Made by a program: the position numbers and the translations under genes. Shown piece after piece: positions 19,457 to 26,878 of a stretch of DNA of 64,000 nucleotides. The notes under the pieces are model-generated. The model worked only from the letters and a program-made list of their open reading frames with translations, did no database searches and was not told where the DNA came from. Position 1 is the first letter of the stretch; the number at the start of each line of letters is the position of its first letter. This DNA is from an uncultured Clostridia bacterium (GTDB taxonomy: Bacteria; Bacillota; Clostridia; Christensenellales; UBA3700). The DNA lies in NCBI GenBank assembly GCA_947246685.1, contig CAMXSN010000001.1, positions 337,643-401,642 on the forward strand, given 5' to 3'.

Positions 19457-20257
19457 TTAGTTGATTATCCACTTTGCGTATAATTTGTTCTCTATGAATT
19501 TTTCATGATATTCTGCCTTAATTATCGTATCTTTTTCAAAATCCCATTTATTAATACACTCTTGCTCTTTATACCACCCCCCGAACTTATATCCTTCTCT
19601 CTTTGGTTCGTCCGGTATCACCTCTATTTTCTCCCCATTCTCAATATCGTCTATCCAATAATATCCGTCGTTTTCCGAACCTTCATAATTATAGTAATAC
19701 GATACGTTTGCGGCATAATAATTAGGCAATTCTCCTGATTCAATTTTTATATCTAAATCTATATAGTTTTCCTTATATCTTAAATAAGTGATATAACATA
19801 TTGCATTTGTACCACTTCCTAAATGATATATAGAATCACAGTTTAATAGAACTATTTTCTGCAAATTAATGCAATTTGACATTACTCCATTATTCATAGA
19901 TAAATAATCAGACATTATATAAACTTTTTCTAAATTTTCACTTTCAACTCCTCCTGCATTCGGAGCAAAAAAACCTGCTACGTAGCCCAATTTTACTACC
20001 TTTCTGCCGTTTAATTCATTGGGTATTATTATATTCCTTTTCTTCTTACCTTCTTCAGATAGATCTTTTATATGTATTTCATTTACTCCCCATTCTTGAC
20101 ATACAAAATCCCCTATTACTACCTCCTCGTCAAATCTTGATCTTGACAAACAACTCTTCAATAGACATGCCCCTGCAATTATCAGCGCAATTGCCAATAT
20201 TGCCACTACTATCATTACGATATCAAATGCAGATAGTTTTTTCTTTGCTCTGTTCAA
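19457..20257 (-). CDS. Membrane-anchored InlB-repeat protein, type A, copy 3
   Basis: 266 residues, one of five tandem paralogues. A Lys-rich cytoplasmic start (NRAKKK) precedes a single membrane segment (about 11-33) and a conserved Cys in LKSC. The extracellular part begins with an LRR_5-like unit (IHIKDLSEEGKKKRNIIIP, NGRKVVKLGY), has a variable centre, and ends in an InlB B-repeat (Flg_new-like) domain (GYKFGGWYKEQECINKWDF, ending ENKLYAKW). The start is TTG, preceded by seven consecutive G in the ribosome-binding site. Its stop is 9 bases before the giant protein gene, suggesting co-transcription. Function unknown; I infer a surface role from the domains. Confidence 0.8.
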   Translation of the reverse strand: MNRAKKKLSAFDIVMIVVAILAIALIIAGACLLKSCLSRSRFDEEVVIGDFVCQEWGVNEIHIKDLSEEGKKKRNIIIPNELNGRKVVKLGYVAGFFAPNAGGVESENLEKVYIMSDYLSMNNGVMSNCINLQKIVLLNCDSIYHLGSGTNAICYITYLRYKENYIDLDIKIESGELPNYYAANVSYYYNYEGSENDGYYWIDDIENGEKIEVIPDEPKREGYKFGGWYKEQECINKWDFEKDTIIKAEYHEKFIENKLYAKWIIN

Positions 20258-20335
20258 TTGCGCTCCCCCCCTTAATTGTATTAATCGGATTAGATTCCTC
20301 GACTAGCTCGGAATGACAACAGGATTGACGACCTG
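20258..20335 (-). repeat. Intergenic repeat between array copies B2 and A3
   Basis: Nearly identical to 22117-22194. It contains the G7 tract (minus strand), an ATTCCTCG/CGGAAT palindrome (20294-20319) and a GATTGAC/GTCAATC inverted repeat that runs into the stop codon of the B gene. Confidence 0.85.
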
Positions 20336-21127
20336 TCAATCTTTCATCCACTTTGCATATAATTTATTTTCTACAAATTCTGTGTAGTTTGTGCGATCAA
20401 CTTTCACTTTCTTTACGGTGTCTTTTGCAAAATCCCATTTATTAATACACTCTTGCTCTTTATACCATCCCCCGAATTTATATCCTGCCCTCTTTGGTTC
20501 TTCCGGTATTACCTCTATCTTCTCCCCATTCTCTATATCATCAATCCAATGATATTCTCTTTCTCCCTCTTTTACCTCATAGTTAAGATAAAACGTCACA
20601 TTGGCCGGATATTTATTATAATATGAATTATACTTCTGATCTTCATATTCAATAATTACATCTTTAGAAAAATAAAAATAAATTTCTCTACTTGTTAAGT
20701 TTCTATAAACATTATGAGGATAATTGATTATAATTTTATGCAAATTCGGACAAGATTCTTTACCGACTAGACCTTTAGCAACATATGGAGCATTTATACA
20801 ATTAATGTATAATTTTTCTAATTTTTTGCTTTTCCAATAGCCTTCGAATTCCTCAAAGATAAACCCATCCGCAAAATAATTATGTGTTCCTAAGCAAAAT
20901 ATTGGCTTACCTTTAATCTGACTTGGCACTATAATATATTTATTTTTTTTACTTGTCAATGATATATTTGTAATATATAAATTATCTTTATCAATCTTAT
21001 ATTCGAAATCACCTGTGTACCTTGGTACGCAACTTCTTAACGGAATCATAAAGGCAATTATTACGATAACAAGAATCACTATCATTATGATATCAAATGC
21101 CTTCAACTTTTTCTTTGCTTCTTTCAT
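20336..21127 (-). CDS. Membrane-anchored InlB-repeat protein, type B, copy 2
   Basis: 263 residues. KEAKKK precedes a membrane segment (about 11-29), a conserved Cys (LRSC), a GDFEYKIDKDN region, an LRR_5-like unit (IIVPSQIKGKPIFCLG), a divergent centre and the conserved InlB-type end (GYKFGGWYKEQECINKWDF; FVENKLYAKW). ATG start with AAAGGAGAAG upstream. The N-terminal KKKLKAFDIIMIV is the version shared with type A copy 1, while the body matches type B copy 1. Function unknown. Confidence 0.8.
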   Translation of the reverse strand: MKEAKKKLKAFDIIMIVILVIVIIAFMIPLRSCVPRYTGDFEYKIDKDNLYITNISLTSKKNKYIIVPSQIKGKPIFCLGTHNYFADGFIFEEFEGYWKSKKLEKLYINCINAPYVAKGLVGKESCPNLHKIIINYPHNVYRNLTSREIYFYFSKDVIIEYEDQKYNSYYNKYPANVTFYLNYEVKEGEREYHWIDDIENGEKIEVIPEEPKRAGYKFGGWYKEQECINKWDFAKDTVKKVKVDRTNYTEFVENKLYAKWMKD

Positions 21128-21366
21128 TTTTTCTTCTCCTTTCTCTTATCTCCTTTTTGTTTATTTTTATCTTTTGCACGTTATATAGTATGCTTTTGCA
21201 TAATTCCCTTATTTTTTTCTCCGTCGGCGGCTTTTCACCTCTCGGCTATTTTCCGCCGACTTCATCTTTTGTAACAAACTTATTTTTATATATGAGCGAT
21301 TTTGATTACTCCACTATCTATATATTTAACCAATTAATCCCTCAATTGGCTAGGATTGACGACCTG
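21128..21366 (-). repeat. Array leader repeat, copy 2, with an 8-bp GC-rich hairpin
   Basis: Nearly identical to 22975-23215. It lies upstream of the type B gene and contains GTCGGCGG (21223-21230) and CCGCCGAC (21253-21260) as the arms of a hairpin with a 22-base loop. TTGTTACAAAAGATGAA precedes it on the minus strand. No T-run follows, so it is not a plain terminator. Confidence 0.85.
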
Positions 21367-22116
21367 TCAAACATTTATCCACTTTGCGTATAATTTATAT
21401 TTTGAATTATAATCTTCAATGGTTTCATTATCAAAATCCCATTTATTAATACACTCTTCTTCCTTATACCATCCATGAAAACTATATCCCTTTATCTGCG
21501 GAACTGGTGGTATTACTTCTACTTTTTCGCCGCTATCTATATTGTCCATCCAATAAAAATCTTTTTCTATGCCTTCGCTATTATAATAGAAAACTACATT
21601 TGGTGTTCTACATCTGCCTTTACTTAAATTTTCGCTATCAAAATCTATATGATAAATATTATTATTAACATAATATTTTGAATGTGAATCGTTACCTATA
21701 TTTATTATTTTTTTAATTTTTGGACAACTGGTTTCATCAAAATATCCAGATGAAACTTCTAGATAATTGCTCAATATAAATACTTTCTCTAATATTTCGC
21801 TACTCATTTTGCCTTTAACTAATTTTGCCAATCCCGTATAATAACCCAAGACTGTTACTCTTCTACCATTTAGTTTTTCCGGAATAACTATATTAGTCTT
21901 CTTCTTACCTTCTTCAGATAAATCCTTTATATGTATTTCGTCTTTTCCCCATTCTTGACATATAAAATCCCCTATTACTACTTCATCCTCAAAACTTGAT
22001 CTTGATAAACAGCTCTTCAATAGACATGCCCCTGCAATTATCAGCGCAATTGCCAATATTGCCACTACTATCATTACGATATCAAATGCAGATAGTTTTT
22101 TCTTTGCTCTGTTCAA
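21367..22116 (-). CDS. Membrane-anchored InlB-repeat protein, type A, copy 2
   Basis: 249 residues. The first about 40 residues, including the membrane segment and LKSC, are identical to copy 3. The LRR_5-like unit (IHIKDLSEEGKKKTNIVIP) is close to the other type A copies. The centre and the InlB-type end (GYSFHGWYKEEECINKWDF) are the most divergent of the array. TTG start behind a G7 tract. Function unknown. Confidence 0.8.
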   Translation of the reverse strand: MNRAKKKLSAFDIVMIVVAILAIALIIAGACLLKSCLSRSSFEDEVVIGDFICQEWGKDEIHIKDLSEEGKKKTNIVIPEKLNGRRVTVLGYYTGLAKLVKGKMSSEILEKVFILSNYLEVSSGYFDETSCPKIKKIINIGNDSHSKYYVNNNIYHIDFDSENLSKGRCRTPNVVFYYNSEGIEKDFYWMDNIDSGEKVEVIPPVPQIKGYSFHGWYKEEECINKWDFDNETIEDYNSKYKLYAKWINV

Positions 22117-22194
22117 TTGCGCTCCCCCCCTTAATTGTATTAATCGGATTAGATTCCTCGACTAGCTCGGAATGACAACAGGATTGACGACCTG
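22117..22194 (-). repeat. Intergenic repeat between array copies B1 and A2
   Basis: Copy of 20258-20335 at an offset of 1859 bases; similarity extends into both flanking genes (about 300 bases nearly identical in all). Confidence 0.85.
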
Positions 22195-22974
22195 TCAATC
22201 TTTCATCCACTTTGCATATAATTTATTTTCTACAAATTCTGTGTAGTTTGTGCGATCAACTTTCACTTTCTCTACGGTGTCTTTTGCAAAATCCCATTTA
22301 TTAATACACTCTTGCTCTTTGTACCACCCCCCGAATTTATATCCTTCTCTCTTAGGTTCTTCCGGTACTACTTCAATCTTTTCGCCATCCTCGACATCAT
22401 CAATCCAATGATATTCTCTTTCTCCTTCTTTTACCTCATAGTTAAGATAAAACGTCACGTTGGCTGGATATTTTTCTAAAACGGAATATTTATCTTCTTT
22501 GTATTCAGTTAAAACCTTTTCACTATAAAAATAAAAAATTTTTTCATCAGTTAAAGGTCTAGCCCCTTCTCGTCCATTAACTACTATTATCTTTCCCAAT
22601 TTAGGACAAAGATCTTTATAAACCAAATCATAAGCTATTCCAACACTGTTGTCATAATTCAAATATAATTTCTGGAGATTTTTACTTCGCCATCCGCCTT
22701 TATAACCTCCAAGCAAATAATCTGTCTCACCCAAACATGATACTTTTTTCCCATTAATTTCATTTGGTACAATTATATTTTTTTTCTTTTTGCCTGACCT
22801 TGACAAATCAGTTATTTCTATTGTATCTTCTACATAGTAACATTGAAAATCTCCATGTGTTATCGGGATACAGCTTTTGAACATTATCAGCCAAAAGATA
22901 ATGTTAGCAATTATAAATACCACTACTAATGATATTATAACTTTTTTGGTCGTACTCATTTTTGCTTCTTTCAT
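22195..22974 (-). CDS. Membrane-anchored InlB-repeat protein, type B, copy 1
   Basis: 259 residues. The N-terminus differs from the other four (KMSTTKKVIISLVVVFII) but keeps the layout: basic start, one membrane segment, FKSC, GDF, LRR_5-like ITDLSRSGKKKKNIIVP and NGKKVSCLG. Residues from about 165 to the end are almost the same as copy B2 (YPANVTFYLNYEVKEGER; GYKFGGWYKEQECINKWDF). ATG start with AAAGGAGAAG upstream. Function unknown. Confidence 0.8.
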   Translation of the reverse strand: MKEAKMSTTKKVIISLVVVFIIANIIFWLIMFKSCIPITHGDFQCYYVEDTIEITDLSRSGKKKKNIIVPNEINGKKVSCLGETDYLLGGYKGGWRSKNLQKLYLNYDNSVGIAYDLVYKDLCPKLGKIIVVNGREGARPLTDEKIFYFYSEKVLTEYKEDKYSVLEKYPANVTFYLNYEVKEGEREYHWIDDVEDGEKIEVVPEEPKREGYKFGGWYKEQECINKWDFAKDTVEKVKVDRTNYTEFVENKLYAKWMKD

Positions 22975-23215
22975 TTTTTTCTTCTCCTTTCTCTTATCTC
23001 CTTTTCTGTTTATTTTTATCTTTTGTACGTTATATATTATGCTTTTGCATAATTCCCTTATTTTTTTCTCCGTCGGCGGCTTTTCACCTCTCGGCTATTT
23101 TCCGCCGACTTCATCTTTTGTAACAAACTTATTTTTATATATGAGCGATTTTGATTACTCCACTATCTATATATTTAACCAATTAATCCCTCAATTGGCT
23201 AGGATTGACGACTTG
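22975..23215 (-). repeat. Array leader repeat, copy 1, with an 8-bp GC-rich hairpin
   Basis: Hairpin arms GTCGGCGG (23072-23079) and CCGCCGAC (23102-23109). The remainder matches 21128-21366 almost base for base. Confidence 0.85.
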
Positions 23216-24031
23216 TCAAACTTTTGTCCACTTTGCATATAATTTATTTTCTACAAATTCTGTGTAGTTTGTGCGATCAACTTTCACTTTCTCTACGGTG
23301 TCTTTTGCAAAATCCCATTTATTAATACACTCTTGGTCTTTATACCACCCACCGAATTTATATCCTTCTCTCTTTGGTTCTTCCGGTATCACCTCTATTT
23401 TCTCCCCATTCTCAATATCGTCTATCCAATAATATCCGTCGTTTTCCGAACCTTCATAATTATAGTAATACGATACGTTTGCGGCATATCTTCTTGGAAT
23501 TTCTCCTAATTCAATATTTCCATAATCGTCATATTCTTCTATATATCTTTTATATGTCATAAAACAAATTGCATTAGTATTATTTCGTATGTTGTAAATA
23601 TCCGCAGGCGTACAATTTATCAATACTATTTTCTTCAAATTTATACATCTGGTCATCACTCCATTTGAAACAGATAAATCATCGGGCAAAATAAATAGCC
23701 TTTCTAATTTATCACTTTCTATTCTACCTGCATTCGGCGCAAAATAACCTGCTACGTAGCCCAATTTTACTACCTTTCTGCCGTTTAATTCTTTAGGTAT
23801 TATTATATTCCTTTTCTTCTTACCTTCTTCAGATAGATCTTTTATATGTATTTCATTTACTCCCCATTCTTGACATACAAAATCCCCTATTACTACCTCC
23901 TCGTCAAATCTTGATCTTGACAAACAACTCTTCAATAGACATGCCCCTGCAATTATCAGCGCAATTGCCAATATTGCCACTACTATCATTATAATATCAA
24001 ATGCCTTCAACTTTTTCTTTGCTCTGTTCAA
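23216..24031 (-). CDS. Membrane-anchored InlB-repeat protein, type A, copy 1
   Basis: 271 residues; first gene of the array. The body from about 36 to 105 matches copy 3 closely, but the N-terminal KKKLKAFDIIMIV matches type B copy 2 and the end (KDTVEKVKVDRTNYTEFVE) matches type B copies instead of copy 3. The gene is therefore a mosaic. TTG start behind a G6 tract. Its promoter is at 24401-24428, about 370 bases upstream. Function unknown. Confidence 0.8.
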   Translation of the reverse strand: MNRAKKKLKAFDIIMIVVAILAIALIIAGACLLKSCLSRSRFDEEVVIGDFVCQEWGVNEIHIKDLSEEGKKKRNIIIPKELNGRKVVKLGYVAGYFAPNAGRIESDKLERLFILPDDLSVSNGVMTRCINLKKIVLINCTPADIYNIRNNTNAICFMTYKRYIEEYDDYGNIELGEIPRRYAANVSYYYNYEGSENDGYYWIDDIENGEKIEVIPEEPKREGYKFGGWYKDQECINKWDFAKDTVEKVKVDRTNYTEFVENKLYAKWTKV

Positions 24032-24400
24032 TTGCGCTCCCCCCTTAACTGTGTTAATTAATTAGATTCCTCGACTAGCTCGGAATGACAATATATTTAG
24101 CGAATCAAATCCTTAATTAGATATGATTGAGAGCATTTAACGGATTAAATTCCTCTTCATGCTCAGAATAACAAATCATTTATCGAATTAATTCTTTGAC
24201 TGGCTAGGTTTGACAAAACAACTGTCTACCTAAGTGTAAAAAACTTTGAATAAATTAGGTTAGGTCTTCCGTCGGCGGCTTTTGTCTTTTTGACTGATTG
24301 CCGCCGACTTTCATCTTTTGTGACACACCCCTAATGGCCTATACAACAGCGGATAGATACTGCTTGCTTTAGACAAGTCGATTTATCCCTCTTAATTATT

Positions 24401-24428
24401 ATTTTAGCACAGATTTTAGTATTGTCAA
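24401..24428 (-). promoter_or_regulatory. Predicted promoter of the A-B-A-B-A array and giant protein
   Basis: Minus-strand TTGACA (24423-24428), a 16-base spacer and TAAAAT (24401-24406). It would start transcription near 24394. Confidence 0.55.
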
Positions 24429-24489
24429 GGAAAAATTAAAAAATGCAACGTAAAATATTAACTTTGTTAATAATTTTCGATATTTTAGA

Positions 24490-24518
24490 CAAAATATGCC
24501 CATCACAGGACGGGCATA
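24490..24518 (-). terminator. Probable terminator of the DivIVA-like gene
   Basis: TATGCCC and GGGCATA (arms 24495-24501 and 24512-24518, 10-base loop), then TTTT on the minus strand. The T-run is short. Confidence 0.55.
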
Positions 24519-24564
24519 AGCATATATCATTTGTTTTGGGCAGAAAAAGCAATTAAGCGTTTGC

Positions 24565-25041
24565 CTACTTTCTGTTGAGACGTTTGCTTTCGGAAAAGAA
24601 ATCCTGATCTGCTTCGTTGACGTAGTCGCTGATATTGAGTTCTTTGCTCATAAGTTCGACCAACTCGTTTTCAAAGTCTTTAAGCCTGTCGCTTACGCCG
24701 TCTCTCTGCGCTCTGTCCACCACGTTGACGTTGGCTTTGCAATAGGACTGCCATTTAGACGAAAAAATTTTGAGCCGTTCGCCTTCCAGCGCAAATTTTA
24801 CTTTGGACGAATATTCTATATTCTTCGCCTTGTCTATTGCCTGCGTAAGCGCGATATTAATACTGTCCTGCTCTTTTTTGAGAGATTCTACTTTGCGTAC
24901 CAACTCTTGGTTCTCTCTCAATAATCCCTCTATTCTGTCTCTCAATCCCATTATAGTATTCTCGTATTTGTCCGTCTGCGCTTTGATAAATTCCTGTACT
25001 TGGATTTTGTCATAGCCCTTTCTCGATAATGAAAAGTTCAT
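24565..25041 (-). CDS. DivIVA-family coiled-coil protein
   Basis: 158 residues. The N-terminus FSLSRKGYDKIQVQEFIK is the lipid-binding DivIVA motif (F-x-R-x-GYD-x-x-QV-x-x-F). Heptad-like coiled coil follows from about 20 to 90, and the C-terminal half is charged and helical. DivIVA proteins mark curved membrane and poles and recruit division, wall-growth or sporulation factors; this one is shorter than B. subtilis DivIVA and could also be of the GpsB/SepIVA kind. GAGGTGAAAT precedes the ATG. It is not in a visible operon. Confidence 0.78.
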   Translation of the reverse strand: MNFSLSRKGYDKIQVQEFIKAQTDKYENTIMGLRDRIEGLLRENQELVRKVESLKKEQDSINIALTQAIDKAKNIEYSSKVKFALEGERLKIFSSKWQSYCKANVNVVDRAQRDGVSDRLKDFENELVELMSKELNISDYVNEADQDFFSESKRLNRK

Positions 25042-25080
25042 ATTTCACCTCACTCTTTCTTAATAAATACATTATACAGA

Positions 25081-25119
25081 AAAAACAGGCTTGCGCCGTC
25101 GGCGATAACCTGTTTTTTT
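25081..25119 (-). terminator. Intrinsic terminator of pncB
   Basis: AAAAACAGG (25081-25089) pairs with CCTGTTTTT (25109-25117), with an inner CGCC/GGCG stem. A/T runs on both sides make it usable in either direction. Confidence 0.75.
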
Positions 25120-25164
25120 GTCTGATTTGCATATTTATTGTCGATGACTTAGCTGACGCGCAGA

Positions 25165-26601
25165 TCAGCCGTTCTTTGCCGCCTTGTTCTCTTTGATAAG
25201 CTGCTGTTTGAGCTCATAGAGCTTTTGGGACAAATCGACTTTGTAGATGTGCGGATTGAGCATACGCTTATACTCGTTCCAAAATTCTCCGTAGCTTTGC
25301 TTGTGATAGAGCGCTATCTCTTTGACCGACGGCAAATCATAGACAAGCTTGCCGTCCTTGATTATCTGTCTGCCCAATTCTTTGGTATAGAAGTTGGTAA
25401 CTTTTTTTCTCTTCCAAGCAAAATCGGGATGGAATATCTCCAATTCTTCAATCCCCTCGAAACTCTCTTCCATAAGACATATCAAATCGGCTATCGCCTT
25501 GTCTGTATTCTTATCGTAAAGACGCACGATTTTTTTGAATCCCGGATTGGTAATCTTGGCAGGGGTGTCGCTCATCTTCATCTTGGGATAAAGCACTCCG
25601 TCGACCTCTATGCCGGCGAGTTTGTATACACCGCCCAAGCTCGGACAGTCCATACTCGTGATAAGTTTGGTGCCGATGCCCCAAGTGTCGATGCATGCGT
25701 TCTGCGTTGCGAGAGACTGCAATACGTTTTCGTCCAAATCGCCGCTTGCGCAAATCTTGGCATTGGGAAATCCCGCTTCGTCAAGCATCTTTCTCGCTTC
25801 TCTCGACAAATACGCCAAGTCGCCGCTGTCAAGACGGATGCCTATCGGCTCGTGTCCTTTCTGTCTCAATTCGTTGAATACTTTTATCGCATTGGGAACG
25901 CCGCTGTTGAGCGTGTCGTAGGTGTCGCAAAGCAATAGACATTTGTCGGGATATATCTCGGCATAGGCTCTAAACGCTTCCAACTCGCTGGGAAAACTCA
26001 TCACCCAACTGTGCGCATGCGTGCCCGATACCGGGATATCGAACATCTTGCCCGCTAGCACGTTGGACGTCGACTGACATCCTGCGATAACCGCCGCGCG
26101 CGCTCCGTAGATACCCGCGTCCGGTCCCTGCGCTCTTCTCAATCCGAATTCCGCTATTGCTCCGCCCTTTGCCGCGTAAGCTATCTTCGCCGTCTTTGTC
26201 GCGATCAGCGTCTGATGATTGAGTATGCACAAAATCGCCGTCTCAATAAACTGCGCCTCAAACATCTTGGCTTTGACCGTCAAAATAGGTTCCTGCGGGA
26301 AAACAACCGTGCCTTCGGGCACAGCGTAGATATCTCCCGTGAACTTGAAATCTTTGAGCAAAGTCAAAAAGTCTTCGTCAAAGATATTCAACGATCTCAA
26401 ATACGCCAAGTCGTCGTCCGAAAAATTAAGATGCAGGATATAATCAACCACCTGCTCCAATCCGCAAGCTATCGCATAGTTGTTGCCCACGCCTCTGTAA
26501 AAAACATCAAATACGGCGACTTCGTTCATCTGCTTATTCTTGCTGTAACCGTACATCATCGTAAGCTGATATAAGTCTGTAAGTAAAGTTAAATTTCTCA
26601 T
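25165..26601 (-). CDS. pncB: Nicotinate phosphoribosyltransferase
   Basis: Forms nicotinate mononucleotide from nicotinate and PRPP with ATP (Preiss-Handler NAD salvage). 478 residues, as in the Bacillota-type enzyme. Visible: the N-terminal LLTDLYQLTMMYGY, GTHAHSWVMSFPSE (containing the phosphorylated-His region), CDTYDTLNSGVPNA and RLDSGDLAYLS. It is transcribed alone from a promoter overlapped by an inverted repeat. The product feeds NadD, encoded at 59.8-60.9 kb. Confidence 0.95.
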   Translation of the reverse strand: MRNLTLLTDLYQLTMMYGYSKNKQMNEVAVFDVFYRGVGNNYAIACGLEQVVDYILHLNFSDDDLAYLRSLNIFDEDFLTLLKDFKFTGDIYAVPEGTVVFPQEPILTVKAKMFEAQFIETAILCILNHQTLIATKTAKIAYAAKGGAIAEFGLRRAQGPDAGIYGARAAVIAGCQSTSNVLAGKMFDIPVSGTHAHSWVMSFPSELEAFRAYAEIYPDKCLLLCDTYDTLNSGVPNAIKVFNELRQKGHEPIGIRLDSGDLAYLSREARKMLDEAGFPNAKICASGDLDENVLQSLATQNACIDTWGIGTKLITSMDCPSLGGVYKLAGIEVDGVLYPKMKMSDTPAKITNPGFKKIVRLYDKNTDKAIADLICLMEESFEGIEELEIFHPDFAWKRKKVTNFYTKELGRQIIKDGKLVYDLPSVKEIALYHKQSYGEFWNEYKRMLNPHIYKVDLSQKLYELKQQLIKENKAAKNG

Positions 26602-26701
26602 TACTGCTCCTTTGTAAATTTGATGCCGAAACCGCTCAAAGTTTCAGTGAGGCTGGACGGCTTGTCCATAACCCGATTGATGCCGTTCTTATATTTATAT
26701 A

Positions 26702-26740
26702 AATATACGACAATTATCGACGTTTGTCAATCGATAATTG
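26702..26740 (-). promoter_or_regulatory. pncB promoter overlapped by an operator-like inverted repeat
   Basis: Minus-strand TTGACA (26725-26730), a 17-base spacer and TATATT (26702-26707). A perfect inverted repeat, CAATTATCGA (26711-26720) and TCGATAATTG (26731-26740), straddles the -35 box. A repressor binding it would block RNA polymerase; NiaR or NrtR, known niacin/NAD regulators, are candidates, but I cannot match either consensus. Confidence 0.6.
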
Positions 26741-26878
26741 CCGCTAGGATAATATCGCTTTATTTATCCTCAAATATTTTTGAGATTGTCCTCATTGTCG
26801 GATTTTGACGAACCGTCCGCCATACCTTCGTCAGACGAGCGTTCTGTCTTAGCGCCGCCGCCGTCGGTCGACGCGTCG

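Larger units (their letters stand above)
24032..24564 (-). other. Long AT-rich leader and intergenic region of the paralogue array
   Basis: No credible gene. From right to left it holds the terminator of the DivIVA-like gene, a promoter (24401-24428), a leader of about 360 bases with a third copy of the GTCGGCGGC/GCCGCCGAC hairpin (24271-24279 and 24300-24308), and two copies, one degenerate, of an ATTCCTC-GCTCGGAATGACAA palindromic repeat (24066-24092, 24149-24174). No riboswitch class was recognised in the leader. Confidence 0.6.

Noticed and set aside
19457..24031. CRISPR array or insertion sequence as the source of the repeats
   Set aside because: The repeats are 80-350 bases, include coding DNA and have no regular short spacers; no transposase gene or terminal inverted repeats flank them.
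19457..24031. Lipobox in the paralogues (conserved Cys after the membrane segment)
   Set aside because: The residue before the Cys-Ser pair is Lys or Arg (KSC, RSC), which does not fit the L-[AS]-[GA]-C lipobox, so lipoprotein status is not claimed.
24032..24400. Cyclic-di-GMP or other known riboswitch in the array leader
   Set aside because: Long structured leader, but none of the conserved GEMM or other aptamer motifs could be aligned by eye.
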